From: a virus
Length of the DNA: 28,261 bases
IMG/VR virus record: IMGVR_UViG_3300030012_003309
Span: 1 to 28,261 of that record
Reading direction: 5' to 3' (one strand)
Each line of letters opens with the position of its first letter. Positions within the stretch are counted from its first letter, which is position 1. The translations under genes were made by a program, and so were the position numbers. Positions 15,877 through 24,173 of the stretch are shown here, one piece after another. The notes beneath the pieces are model-generated. The model ran no database searches. It saw only the letters and a program-made list of their open reading frames with translations, and had not been told where the DNA came from.

Positions 15877-18099
15877 CTATTTTATTATTTTTGAAATACT
15901 TCCTTTATTATTATATTTTTTAAAACCAAAATCTAAAACCTTCATTTGTTTTAATTGTTTTGGCTGGTACAAATGTCTGTTACATGCCATTATTGCAAGA
16001 CCAGAACTTATTGCAGCATCATGTTTTGTTCTATTGTTTATGTTAAATTTAGACCAATCGTTTAACGTTGCATTAAAATATATATTTCCATAATCTCCAT
16101 TTTCTTGTAATCCTACATATTTATCTATATATGATTCTATAGCTGCAGCGTGAATTTGTTTCATATCTTCAGATGAGTTAGGTATGCCACCTATTTCTTT
16201 TTCAGCTGTTGATAATTTATTTGATGTTTTATCTGGTCTATTCATAGAGTAACCTCTATATCCTCTTCTTTTTAAATAATACAACAATCTAGGTTTGTTA
16301 TTTTCTGCAAGTATTGGCATACCATAAAATACTAATGCCATTAATACATCTTCAAAAAACATTTCAGCGGTTTGTGGTCTAGCTATATATTCTAAAAAGA
16401 ATGAGTTAACAGGTGCATCTTCCATACTGTATTTAGTTAATCCATGCAAAGCACCTTTAGAACCTCTACCGTCTGTTGTACCTGATATATCATACGAGTC
16501 ACATCCAAATGCTCCTATATGTTCATTACCTGGATGCTTCCTATTATTTTTTAGTATTACGTGGTTTTGTAGATTTATACTTGGAACCCAAGATATATTG
16601 AACCTTCCTCTAAGATCTGGTGTAAAAATTACTCTTGAATCTTTTATACCATTTTCCCATTGAAAGTTTCCTTTTGTTACAGCGCCAGATGTTAATGTGC
16701 CATCGTTGTAATCTATTTGTTCGTATATTTTTTGTAAATTAAATATACTATTTTTTGTTTCATCTCTAAATGCGTGTTCTTCTGTTCTTGGGAATTGTCT
16801 ATAAAATTCATTTAATCCATCAGGATCATCTTTTAATCCATCAGCTTCATTCTCCCAATGTTCTATGACGCCAACATCGATTTTATCACCGTGGGGTCCT
16901 TCGACAGGAGTTCCGGGTGTATCGAATACAGGTAATCCAAAAGAATCAATGAATCCTTCGTAGTTCCATTCCATAGGTATGAACAAACTATATAATCCGC
17001 TGCTAGTCTGTCCATTGCGGTTTCTTTTTGTAACGTCTGAGTCATTGTATAATTTTTTAAAGTTATCTCCACCCTTATCTAAGGAGTTTGAAGTAGATCC
17101 CATCATACATTTTCCTATAATCCTACTTCCTAGTCTCAGCGTTGTTTTAGTTACACGCCAGTTATTTAATATGTTATCTGGTCTTTCCCATTTACCAGAT
17201 TCATCGTGAACAAGTAATCTTAACTTTTCACCATCATAAGAGTTATCACCCGTGTTCTTCCAATCTATTGTTGTATCGAGCCCTTCGAGCGTCCCTGTGG
17301 GGGATTTGGATGTGGTTGTACTGGTGATGGACTTTCTTGTGAGTTTGGATGCGGGGACACGGTAGGCCAGCTCTGTCTTGGGGCGGTCCATTCCATCTTG
17401 TATTGGTTTGAAGAAAAATGGGTAGTGGGTTGATATTGGTACGACCTTGTCGGTAAACATCTTCTTTGCATCGCTACCAGTCTTCGATAAGATTCCGAAT
17501 CTAGCGTCGGAAGTGATTGTAGCTTGATTAACTGTTTCGCTGCTCGACATGAAGCTAAATCCAGACCGTCTATTCTTAAGGTAGCAAATTCCGTAGCATC
17601 TATTATCTGCCTTGCAAGCTTCCCAGAATATGAAGAATAATCTGTTTGCTTCTCGAAAGTCTGGGTTCCCAACATCAATTTTGGACCATTGCAAGTAATT
17701 GTAATGAGAGCCAGTAATATAAGTGTCAACCCCTTTATTGCGGAACCAGTGCCCTTCTTCCCTTCTAGTAAATTCTTTATCAATGTAATCATGCCACTTG
17801 TTTTTAAAATCTTCCGGATATGTTTGCCAGTCGAATATAGTTTTTATATTTTTTAATTCTTTAGGATATTCTGTAGCAATCCATTTATCATGCTTGCTAT
17901 ACACGTTTTCTGCAAGAGGCAAAGCAATTTTTAGGTTTTGTATTTCGTATATATCCCCTATCTTACCTGTTTTACTTATAACAACCACATCGTGTTCTTT
18001 GTTATAACCATATTCCCAGTACTTTTTTTTATTTAACCTATGTATTGTTGTACGCTTAATAGGTTCAATAATTTTATATAATGTCTGCTGATATGGCAT
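15877..18099 (-). CDS. terL: Terminase large subunit (packaging ATPase-nuclease), 740 aa
   Basis: The protein drives ATP-powered DNA packaging through the portal and cuts the concatemer. A variant Walker A is visible at about 174-183 (LKNRRSGFSF, with SG-F-S in place of the usual GKS/T). Walker B is LRLLVHDESG at about 292-301, with the Asp-Glu pair. A coupling-type CMMGSTSN follows. The C-terminal RNase H-like nuclease has GAFGCDSYD (Asp534), a second acidic position at ILAENN (about Glu598) and a third at HDAAISSGLA (Asp694). The start forms TAATG with the 91-aa gene, indicating translational coupling. The gene ends in TAG, one of only two TAG stops in the window, directly against the portal ATG. 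A ~480-base stretch (17281-17760) is much more GC-rich than the rest and is treated as a separate observation. The family is certain; the exact lineage is inferred. Confidence 0.9.
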   Translation of the reverse strand: MPYQQTLYKIIEPIKRTTIHRLNKKKYWEYGYNKEHDVVVISKTGKIGDIYEIQNLKIALPLAENVYSKHDKWIATEYPKELKNIKTIFDWQTYPEDFKNKWHDYIDKEFTRREEGHWFRNKGVDTYITGSHYNYLQWSKIDVGNPDFREANRLFFIFWEACKADNRCYGICYLKNRRSGFSFMSSSETVNQATITSDARFGILSKTGSDAKKMFTDKVVPISTHYPFFFKPIQDGMDRPKTELAYRVPASKLTRKSITSTTTSKSPTGTLEGLDTTIDWKNTGDNSYDGEKLRLLVHDESGKWERPDNILNNWRVTKTTLRLGSRIIGKCMMGSTSNSLDKGGDNFKKLYNDSDVTKRNRNGQTSSGLYSLFIPMEWNYEGFIDSFGLPVFDTPGTPVEGPHGDKIDVGVIEHWENEADGLKDDPDGLNEFYRQFPRTEEHAFRDETKNSIFNLQKIYEQIDYNDGTLTSGAVTKGNFQWENGIKDSRVIFTPDLRGRFNISWVPSINLQNHVILKNNRKHPGNEHIGAFGCDSYDISGTTDGRGSKGALHGLTKYSMEDAPVNSFFLEYIARPQTAEMFFEDVLMALVFYGMPILAENNKPRLLYYLKRRGYRGYSMNRPDKTSNKLSTAEKEIGGIPNSSEDMKQIHAAAIESYIDKYVGLQENGDYGNIYFNATLNDWSKFNINNRTKHDAAISSGLAIMACNRHLYQPKQLKQMKVLDFGFKKYNNKGSISKIIK
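17281..17760 (-). other. GC-rich compositional island inside the terminase gene
   Basis: Counting by hand, these 480 bases are about 45% G+C, with a peak of 60% at 17341-17400. The flanks reach only 25% at 17821-17880 and about 32-38% at 17041-17280, and the 3' part of the same gene falls to 17% at 15901-15960. In the terminase frame, C-ending codons (CCC, CTC, TCC, ACC, GTC) cluster here although A/T-ending codons dominate elsewhere. The island spans roughly residues 113-273, including Walker A. An uninterrupted +1 frame of 175 codons (17265-17792) covers the same stretch. Possible causes are recombination with a different phage, or constraint from an overlapping gene. Confidence 0.7.
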
Positions 18100-18374
18100 T
18101 ATCTAGATCTTTTTTCTGCAAATCCTTTAAAAGCTTCATTCTTTTCTTGAGGCTTATTTTCAAGCATTGCTTTTTCAGATTCAATCCTATTTAATATTTC
18201 AAAAGCATCAAAGATAGCTAATTTTTTTGTAGCTGCTGCGTTTTTTAATCTATCCGCTGCTAGTTCATCTGCTGCGTCTTCAACTATAATTTCTTCTTCA
18301 GCGACCTTGATTAACTCTTTTACAGCTTTATAACCAGCTAGTATTATAGAGTTTTTCTGTTCCTTTGTGTTCAT
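18099..18374 (-). CDS. Small helical protein preceding the terminase, 91 aa
   Basis: A short, charged, Ala/Glu-rich and largely helical protein (GYKAVKELIKVAEEEIIVED, DELAADRLKNAAATKKLAIF, DAFEILNRIESEKAML), with a basic end GFAEKRSR. It begins inside the 3' end of the GroES-like gene (47-base overlap) and its stop overlaps the terminase start as TAATG. Position directly before terL is where a small terminase subunit is often found, but at 91 aa with no visible DNA-binding helix-turn-helix this is only a possibility. I do not recognise a family. Confidence 0.6.
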   Translation of the reverse strand: MNTKEQKNSIILAGYKAVKELIKVAEEEIIVEDAADELAADRLKNAAATKKLAIFDAFEILNRIESEKAMLENKPQEKNEAFKGFAEKRSR

Positions 18375-18912
18375 ACTTTATTGAAATATCATTTAATTTT
18401 ATTCTATATAGTCTTTTATCGCCAACTATAAACTCAAACTCTGAGTAAGGTGTAAAACCTATTAGCTCACCTTCTTTTACAAAATCTGTACCGTCTGTGT
18501 AAACTACAATACCTTTCAATGGTTCTTCTTTGTTTTCCCATTTATTTTCTGATTGTATAGGATTTACAAAACAATATCCCGGCATTGCTATCCAATTATC
18601 ATTTCTTTTATACATGTATACTTGATCTAAGTAACAAAAATACATATCTTCTTTGAAATAATTACCACTATTTTTTTCATTTCCTCTTACATCGTAGTAT
18701 CTTCTAAATATATTGTGATGTACTAATACTTCATCAGACTCGCGTAGAGGCGTTTTAAACGCTCCTGGAAGAGCTTTTACTATAGCTTCTTTACTTACAT
18801 ACCTATGGTCACTAATTGACGTGTTTAGGATTAAGTTTTTATCGGATATTTTTTTGGTGTTTTTATAGCGGTTTTCTTTTGGTTGTATTATTAAAGCGTA
18901 TGGGTTATTCAT
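18328..18912 (-). CDS. Putative co-chaperonin with two tandem GroES-like units, 194 aa
   Basis: Two halves each follow the GroES strand order. Unit 1 (about 5-103): YALIIQPKENRYKN at the roof strand, LILNTSIS, SKEAIVKALPG (compare GEVVAVGxG), LRESDEVLVHHN (compare VKVGDxVLF) and KEDMYFCYLDQVYMYK (compare EEYLILRExDILAI). Unit 2 (about 107-181): PGYCFVNPIQ, PLKGIVVYTD, FVKEGELIGFTPYSEFEF and VGDKRLYRIKLNDISIKY. Both end with the closing-strand pattern of GroES. Phage co-chaperonins (T4 gp31, RB49 CocO) dock on host GroEL to fold the capsid protein; a gene beside the packaging/capsid block fits such a role. A duplicated single-chain form recalls plastid Cpn20, but the mobile-loop IVL tripeptide is not obvious. 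Homology is judged by eye. Confidence 0.55.
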   Translation of the reverse strand: MNNPYALIIQPKENRYKNTKKISDKNLILNTSISDHRYVSKEAIVKALPGAFKTPLRESDEVLVHHNIFRRYYDVRGNEKNSGNYFKEDMYFCYLDQVYMYKRNDNWIAMPGYCFVNPIQSENKWENKEEPLKGIVVYTDGTDFVKEGELIGFTPYSEFEFIVGDKRLYRIKLNDISIKYEHKGTEKLYNTSWL

Positions 18913-19126
18913 AATCTAAATTATACTCTACACTTATTCCCATGTTTTTATTAAAAGATTTCCAAAGTAATACTTCTTTATTCTTTTTAATATATATTTC
19001 GTAATCTGTATCTTTTTCTAATATATTTGTGATTACATGGTTACCATAAACTTCTTGACCAATTTGATAGTGCATTGCATTATCTTTATAATCTCTTCCT
19101 ATACTAATCTTTCTTATTAGTTTCAT
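18905..19126 (-). CDS. Small conserved unknown protein, 73 aa
   Basis: The start is the ATG at 19126; extending to 19135 would require a TTG codon. The protein begins MKLIRKISIGRDYKDNAMHY and continues with QIGQEVYGNHVITNI and a beta-rich DYEIYIKKNKEVLLWKSFN, ending NMGISVEYNLDYE. The pattern (MKLIRKISIG.DYK..AMHY..GQ.V) is one I remember from uncultured marine phage genomes next to packaging genes, always without a known function. It overlaps the 81-aa gene by 23 bases and the GroES-like gene by 8, consistent with coupled translation. Function unknown. Confidence 0.6.
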   Translation of the reverse strand: MKLIRKISIGRDYKDNAMHYQIGQEVYGNHVITNILEKDTDYEIYIKKNKEVLLWKSFNKNMGISVEYNLDYE

Positions 19127-19349
19127 TTGATTCAATTTTATCTATCTCGCCGGTTTCAACATTTATATTGCATTTGCCATATATTTCCTCTAAACCAGCT
19201 TTCATAGTATTTAATTCTATTTCTAATTGTGAAAACGCATGAGCTAATTTATGACCATTAATAGTATTTAACCCAATTTCGTTTTGTTTTGTAGACATTT
19301 TTTCTACTAAAGCTTTTAAATTATCAAGCTCTTTTTTCTTTAATTTCAT
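19104..19349 (-). CDS. Small coiled-coil-like unknown protein, 81 aa
   Basis: A basic start (MKLKKKELDNLKALVEKM) leads into helical stretches with leucine spacing suggestive of a coiled coil (KLAHAFSQLEIELNTMKAGL), and the C-terminus is acidic and polar. There is no recognised family. It is the first gene after the 1307-aa fibre gene, across a 46-base gap in which I see neither a clear promoter nor a terminator. It is one of only two genes in the window ending in TAG; reading through that TAG would add just six residues before TAA. Confidence 0.6.
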   Translation of the reverse strand: MKLKKKELDNLKALVEKMSTKQNEIGLNTINGHKLAHAFSQLEIELNTMKAGLEEIYGKCNINVETGEIDKIESNETNKKD

Positions 19350-19395
19350 AAGTTATTGAATTTGATTTAATTGTATTTTTTATATATTACGCGTT

Positions 19396-22300
19396 TTAGT
19401 TTATTTTGAATGCCATATACAATCTATACACATTGCTAGATTCACTTGTGGCTGTAAACCCTGTGCTTGTAAATGTGATAAGACTCTGTGATGATTCAGC
19501 ATCACTACTCTGTGCTTTTAATTGAACATCATCATCTCTTACACTGTCAATCATTGACCAACTTCCTCCTGCTCCATAGTCTTGGTGCATTACAAAATCA
19601 GGTTGGAATCCTAAATTTATTGTTGTTGTTCCTCCTTGCCAGTACCCAAACTTACTAAAACCAGTAACAGAGTGAAAACAATAGGCAATAAAATGGTCAT
19701 TTTCTTCAGTTACAGAACCAGCACTACCAACACTAAACACTGTATTAGTAGGGGCTGTATCATTCCATATATTAGATGAAGTGGCTTGCGCTGAGCTATC
19801 GTTTAAATTTCTATATTTAGTTGGTCCCATAGCTGTATGATAAACTCTCCAGTCGTCGGAACCAGATCTATTTTTAACTATAATCATTTCAGGAGCTGAA
19901 TTTAATCCATGTCCTATGGTTGTAGCGGATCCAGTACCTATATAACTAACAACACTCATTCCTGCATTTGCGTTTACAAGAACAATTGAATCAGTATTTC
20001 CATCTGTATTAATTACAGGCTCATCATTATCCATTTTCCAAGCCCATCCAACATATGTACTACCATTACCGTTTACAGCCCCATCTGTAAATAAAGAAAA
20101 TCCATCCTGATCAAACGATGCTAACCTTGATGTAGTATCAGTTACTTCACCACCATCTGTGGTACTATGCAGATATTTAGAAGAACCTCTAATTGCATCG
20201 TATAAATATGGGTGTTCTGTGTTATTTCTACCTTTAATCCATAAAAATCCAGGTTTGAAGCCTACGCGAGTAATACTTCTATTTGACCCGGTACCTGTCC
20301 ATGTAACCGTGTTAAAACTTTTTGCTTTAGTAGGTACTACCGTGTCTGGATCTTCTGCAAACGCCATATATAAATATTTTTCATTATTAGCGTTAATTAA
20401 ATTATCTGAGGATATTACTCTAAATCCATTTCCATAAAACTCTACTTTTGCGGCATAATTTGAATATTCAGTATCAGTTAAATTAATAAATAAAGCCTCA
20501 TCTCTTGGATTTAATGGGCTTCTTTTATTATCTACCATAAACCAATGATCTGCTCTATCTAAGCTTTTTATTATTAAAAATGCAGGCTCAAATCCTGTTG
20601 TAACTATAGGGCCGTTTGCGTTCCCGTTACCTGTGTATTTGCTAATTTTTGAAAACCCTGCAACTGATACAAAGCTATAATAAATACGATCATTTGTGTC
20701 TCCTGGATTTGTAAATACTGTAGATGTTGGAAGACTATATGAACTAGGGTCTGGCCCGTTATTTGTATTAAATTTCATATAGTCTAATGTCCCATCTATA
20801 ACTGTAGTATAAAATGTCCAATCATCTGACGCATCTAAATTTTTTCTTACAATTACTTCAGGGGTAGAACCTAATCCATGACCAAAAGTTGCTGATGACC
20901 CACTTCCTGTAACTTTTGCTATTGCAAATCCAGCAGCAGAATTTGATTGTACTGTGCTTGTAATTGCACCGTCACTATTACTAGATGTTGTACCTCCATT
21001 TGCTTTTAGACACCAAGCCACATAATCTATTCCACTGTTATTTATATTGTTATCACCATTTGTTGTGAACCCTCCTGTATCAAATGATTGCACTGTTTGA
21101 GGCTGAGTCGATTCTGCTGCTGTGCTGTTTGGCGCTAATTGTTTTGTAGCACCTCTTGTACTATCATAAATATTATGATGATCAGCTTGTGTTCTTGGTT
21201 TTATCCAAACAAAATCTGGTTTAAATCCAAGACCAAACTCATAATCCATATTGCTATCTGATCCATTTGATCTTAGAACCTCATCTTTTGAATTACCATC
21301 AAATTTATAAAACCCAGATAAAGATGTTTCATTATATAATGCCATCGCTTCTCCTGGACTAATCCATCTATTATAAATTCTTACTTGGTCCATTTGCCCA
21401 TCAAATCCACCGCTTTGACTAGCTCTTGATTCATCACCTAATCTTAACGCTCCCGGGGATGCTTTACGAGTATTATATCTACTTGTGCTAGCCCACGGTT
21501 GTTCTACACCATTTACATATATTTTATGATTATCAGCTTGAACTGCAAAAACAAGGTGAACCCATTCATTAGCCTGAAAAGTTCTTGCTACTTGTCCACT
21601 ACCATAGCTACTACCATTATATGTGTTCCATTGAAGAACTAAAGCGTCATCACCTGAACTATACATTGCAACACCACTTCCTGCAAAATGATTTGCAGAT
21701 TGCCTATCAGCTGAATCTACTAAAAACATGTTTTGATTAAACTCATCAAAATTTACCCACATTGAAAAACTTCTATCACCATTTATTCCACAATCATCTA
21801 AATCTACATAACTGTTATTATTTCCTGCAAAATCTATAGCATGCGATCCGAATTTTGAATCAGTAGTATACGATGTACCTGTTGCATTACCATTATTATT
21901 TCCCGCTGTATCTGTTGTATTGTTGTTAAACTGATAAAATCTAGTTGCTCCTTTTACAGATGTTTCTGTTTCTGATAAAGGATTTAAAGACGCAGGATCT
22001 GTTTCATTATAAAGCGTTGAAACTTCTGAAGATGATATAGCTCTTGTAAATATACGAAGCTGATCTATTTTACCATTAAAATAACCACTTGTCGATGCTC
22101 TTCTATATCCTATACCATAATTACTATCAGCAGTATTAGCATTTCCTGTCTGCGAACCTGAAGTTGCCATACTAACCGCGGAACCATTAACATATATTTG
22201 TGTGTTAGTTGCGGTTTCAATAGCTCCACCATTATATGTTACCGCTACATGATACCAAGTATCTACTGCAATATGTGCTGCGCTTGTTATTGCATCTCTA

Positions 22301-23319
22301 TTATAATATTCTACATAAAGCTTTCCTGATGTATCAATAGCAAACCCAAATCTTTGTCCATTTGCAGCAGCACCGTGTTGATATATAGTTTGTGCGGAAC
22401 TTAAACTATCCGTATTAATCCATGCTGATATAGTTCTTTCTGTATTTCCTCCGAGCCCCATGTTGCCAATATCTATTTTAGCATTAGTTCCATTAAAGTA
22501 TGCTGCACCTCCATATTTACCCCCATTTACTTCACGACCTGTTGCACCATCTCCTGTATAAAGCATAACACCAAAACTCTGTGAAGGCAATTTATTTGTA
22601 ACTGTTATGCTAAAAGCCCTAGAAGCAGTTTGATTTTCATTATCTGTGGCTGTGATAGTAAAATTACTAGTTGTATCTGCTGATACAGAAGGAGCGGTTC
22701 CTGTTATAGCACCTGTTGATGTATTTAGCGAACCTCCGCTTGGTAGTGCTCCTGATGTAACTGCGTATGTTATAGCGCCCCCATCTGATTCGGTTGCAGC
22801 AACAGTAAATGACATAGAATCACCTTCGCCTACACTTCCTAAACTTCCTGCGTTTGTAGTCCATGTTGGTAAAGCATTGTATACAGATGTTACTGTGACA
22901 GTTCCTCCATCGGTATTAGTTATTTTTAAATCGTGATTTCCTGCTGCTTTTGCAGGGGCTACTACTGATAATTGTGTTGCAGAATTTAGTGTTATAGATG
23001 TTGCGTTAGTACCACCAAAAGTTACTGTTGCACCTGCTTTAAAATTAGTACCATTAATAAGCAAAGTTTCTCCTCCAGCAGGATCTAAAGTTGTTTTATT
23101 TCCAGGATAATCAAGTGAAGTAACTGTTGGATTTTGCACACCTATTTGACTCCAGCTAGTGCCATCATATACTTCAGTTTTACCAACTGTTGTATTAAAC
23201 CTAATAAATCCTGCAGCAGCAGAGCTAGGTCTTTGCGCTGTAGTACCAGTCGGTATTTTTAAATAATCAGTTGATTCTGTAAATTTTAATAACCCTTGTT
23301 CTATTTTAGTCTGTGCCAT
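19396..23319 (-). CDS. Large tail fibre with TIG, He_PIG-like and two LamG-like lectin domains, 1307 aa
   Basis: The N-terminal ~60 residues carry the fibre-attachment-type motif GTTAQRPSSAAAGFIRFNTT then EVYDGTSWSQIG. Next come an IPT/TIG Ig-like domain (about 62-148, SLDYPGNKTTLDPAGGETLL) and a He_PIG/cadherin-like domain (about 150-242, GALPSGGSLNTSTGAITGTA). Two concanavalin/LamG-like domains follow (about 262-440 and 455-661), each closing with the hallmark IDQLRIFTRAISSSEV or MDQVRIYNRWISPGEA followed by LYNE. From about 690 to the end, repeats of a FKPDFVWIKPRTQADHHN-type domain run to the C-terminal YMAFKIN. The lectin domains are expected to bind surface glycans, so this is a likely receptor-binding protein. 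It is a paralogue of the 896-aa fibre, which lacks the lectin insert. Confidence 0.8.
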   Translation of the reverse strand: MAQTKIEQGLLKFTESTDYLKIPTGTTAQRPSSAAAGFIRFNTTVGKTEVYDGTSWSQIGVQNPTVTSLDYPGNKTTLDPAGGETLLINGTNFKAGATVTFGGTNATSITLNSATQLSVVAPAKAAGNHDLKITNTDGGTVTVTSVYNALPTWTTNAGSLGSVGEGDSMSFTVAATESDGGAITYAVTSGALPSGGSLNTSTGAITGTAPSVSADTTSNFTITATDNENQTASRAFSITVTNKLPSQSFGVMLYTGDGATGREVNGGKYGGAAYFNGTNAKIDIGNMGLGGNTERTISAWINTDSLSSAQTIYQHGAAANGQRFGFAIDTSGKLYVEYYNRDAITSAAHIAVDTWYHVAVTYNGGAIETATNTQIYVNGSAVSMATSGSQTGNANTADSNYGIGYRRASTSGYFNGKIDQLRIFTRAISSSEVSTLYNETDPASLNPLSETETSVKGATRFYQFNNNTTDTAGNNNGNATGTSYTTDSKFGSHAIDFAGNNNSYVDLDDCGINGDRSFSMWVNFDEFNQNMFLVDSADRQSANHFAGSGVAMYSSGDDALVLQWNTYNGSSYGSGQVARTFQANEWVHLVFAVQADNHKIYVNGVEQPWASTSRYNTRKASPGALRLGDESRASQSGGFDGQMDQVRIYNRWISPGEAMALYNETSLSGFYKFDGNSKDEVLRSNGSDSNMDYEFGLGFKPDFVWIKPRTQADHHNIYDSTRGATKQLAPNSTAAESTQPQTVQSFDTGGFTTNGDNNINNSGIDYVAWCLKANGGTTSSNSDGAITSTVQSNSAAGFAIAKVTGSGSSATFGHGLGSTPEVIVRKNLDASDDWTFYTTVIDGTLDYMKFNTNNGPDPSSYSLPTSTVFTNPGDTNDRIYYSFVSVAGFSKISKYTGNGNANGPIVTTGFEPAFLIIKSLDRADHWFMVDNKRSPLNPRDEALFINLTDTEYSNYAAKVEFYGNGFRVISSDNLINANNEKYLYMAFAEDPDTVVPTKAKSFNTVTWTGTGSNRSITRVGFKPGFLWIKGRNNTEHPYLYDAIRGSSKYLHSTTDGGEVTDTTSRLASFDQDGFSLFTDGAVNGNGSTYVGWAWKMDNDEPVINTDGNTDSIVLVNANAGMSVVSYIGTGSATTIGHGLNSAPEMIIVKNRSGSDDWRVYHTAMGPTKYRNLNDSSAQATSSNIWNDTAPTNTVFSVGSAGSVTEENDHFIAYCFHSVTGFSKFGYWQGGTTTINLGFQPDFVMHQDYGAGGSWSMIDSVRDDDVQLKAQSSDAESSQSLITFTSTGFTATSESSNVYRLYMAFKIN

Positions 23320-23330
23320 TATTAATTTGT

Positions 23331-24173
23331 TTATAATTTAAAATCCCACACTTTATGATTTGTATTATCAAAAATAAAAAAATGCGATTGATCCGCGTTA
23401 AACTGCATATAACGAATATCTACATTACCAATAGTAGAGGAAAAATCAAAAACTGTTGCGCTTCCCCTTGTACTTACATTATAAGCGGTAGATAAATCAT
23501 ATTGCACTATTTTACCATTAGCTTCGCCACCAGCATAAAATTTAGTTCCGTCATTATTAAATTTAGTTGAATATAGGTTTCCGCCAATATCACTTGACAT
23601 ACCGCTTATATCATATATTGTTCCACATCCTGAACCTGATGACAAATCACCATTTGTACTTAAAGATATTGCATACAAATTATAACCAGACTGTAAAAAT
23701 AATGTATCTTCATTAGCTGATAAATGTTGTGAAGCAGATGTTCTGTTACCTCCGGTTCTTGTACAAGTATCTGTGTAAATGCTTGAGCCTGCTGTTGATA
23801 TGTCGCCTGCTGTGCTTAACTGTTGCGAATAATAATTACTTGTATGATATGGATCATAAGAAATCCAAGTTAGTGCATTATTTATTAAACAACCAGTCAT
23901 ATAATTTTCTATAGTTGCAGTGGTTTGATATTCTTTTTGGACTGTACCTATTGATGTTACATCAAATGCAGTGCTAAAATTATATTGATTAAACCAGTGC
24001 TGAGTCCCACTTTTATGTGTAGTTATTAGCCTTGTTCCATCTGAACTAATACAACCTCCACGTGGATTACCCCTTGAGCCTACTGTAAGTGTTTTTGAGG
24101 CATAAGAACTAGCTCCTGATAAATCACCGTCTAATATTTTTGCGCCTGATATTAATCTTTTACCTAAACTCAT
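23331..24173 (-). CDS. Beta-propeller-like virion or tail protein, 280 aa
   Basis: The protein consists of repeated blades of about 45-55 residues, each with a [FI]SxDGT/FNxDGT turn and a closing QYxLST/ISLST strand: CISSDGTRLITTHKSG, QYNFSTAFDVTSIG, LYAISLSTNGDLSS, FNNDGTKFYAGGEANGK then IVQYDLSTAYNVSTR, and FNADQSHFFIFDN. This pattern is typical of seven-bladed propeller-like proteins in marine phage tail modules. Lying between two fibre-associated genes, it probably is an adhesin or fibre accessory. Its start overlaps the upstream chaperone-like gene by 14 bases. Substrate unknown. Confidence 0.65.
   Translation of the reverse strand: MSLGKRLISGAKILDGDLSGASSYASKTLTVGSRGNPRGGCISSDGTRLITTHKSGTQHWFNQYNFSTAFDVTSIGTVQKEYQTTATIENYMTGCLINNALTWISYDPYHTSNYYSQQLSTAGDISTAGSSIYTDTCTRTGGNRTSASQHLSANEDTLFLQSGYNLYAISLSTNGDLSSGSGCGTIYDISGMSSDIGGNLYSTKFNNDGTKFYAGGEANGKIVQYDLSTAYNVSTRGSATVFDFSSTIGNVDIRYMQFNADQSHFFIFDNTNHKVWDFKL

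Noticed and set aside
16863-17072. Second +1-frame reading frame of 69 codons within the terminase
   Set aside because: Short, stops lie between it and the longer +1 frame, and it is explained by the mildly higher GC of that stretch.
19127-19135. Longer start for the 73-aa gene
   Set aside because: The upstream codon is TTG; the ATG at 19126 gives the conserved-looking MKLIRKISIG start.
19350-19395. Possible promoter or terminator in the 46-base gap before the small unknown genes
   Set aside because: The gap is AT-rich with only a short CGCG palindrome; there is no stable hairpin and no TTTG / TAnnTTTG pair as expected for a Bacteroidota promoter.
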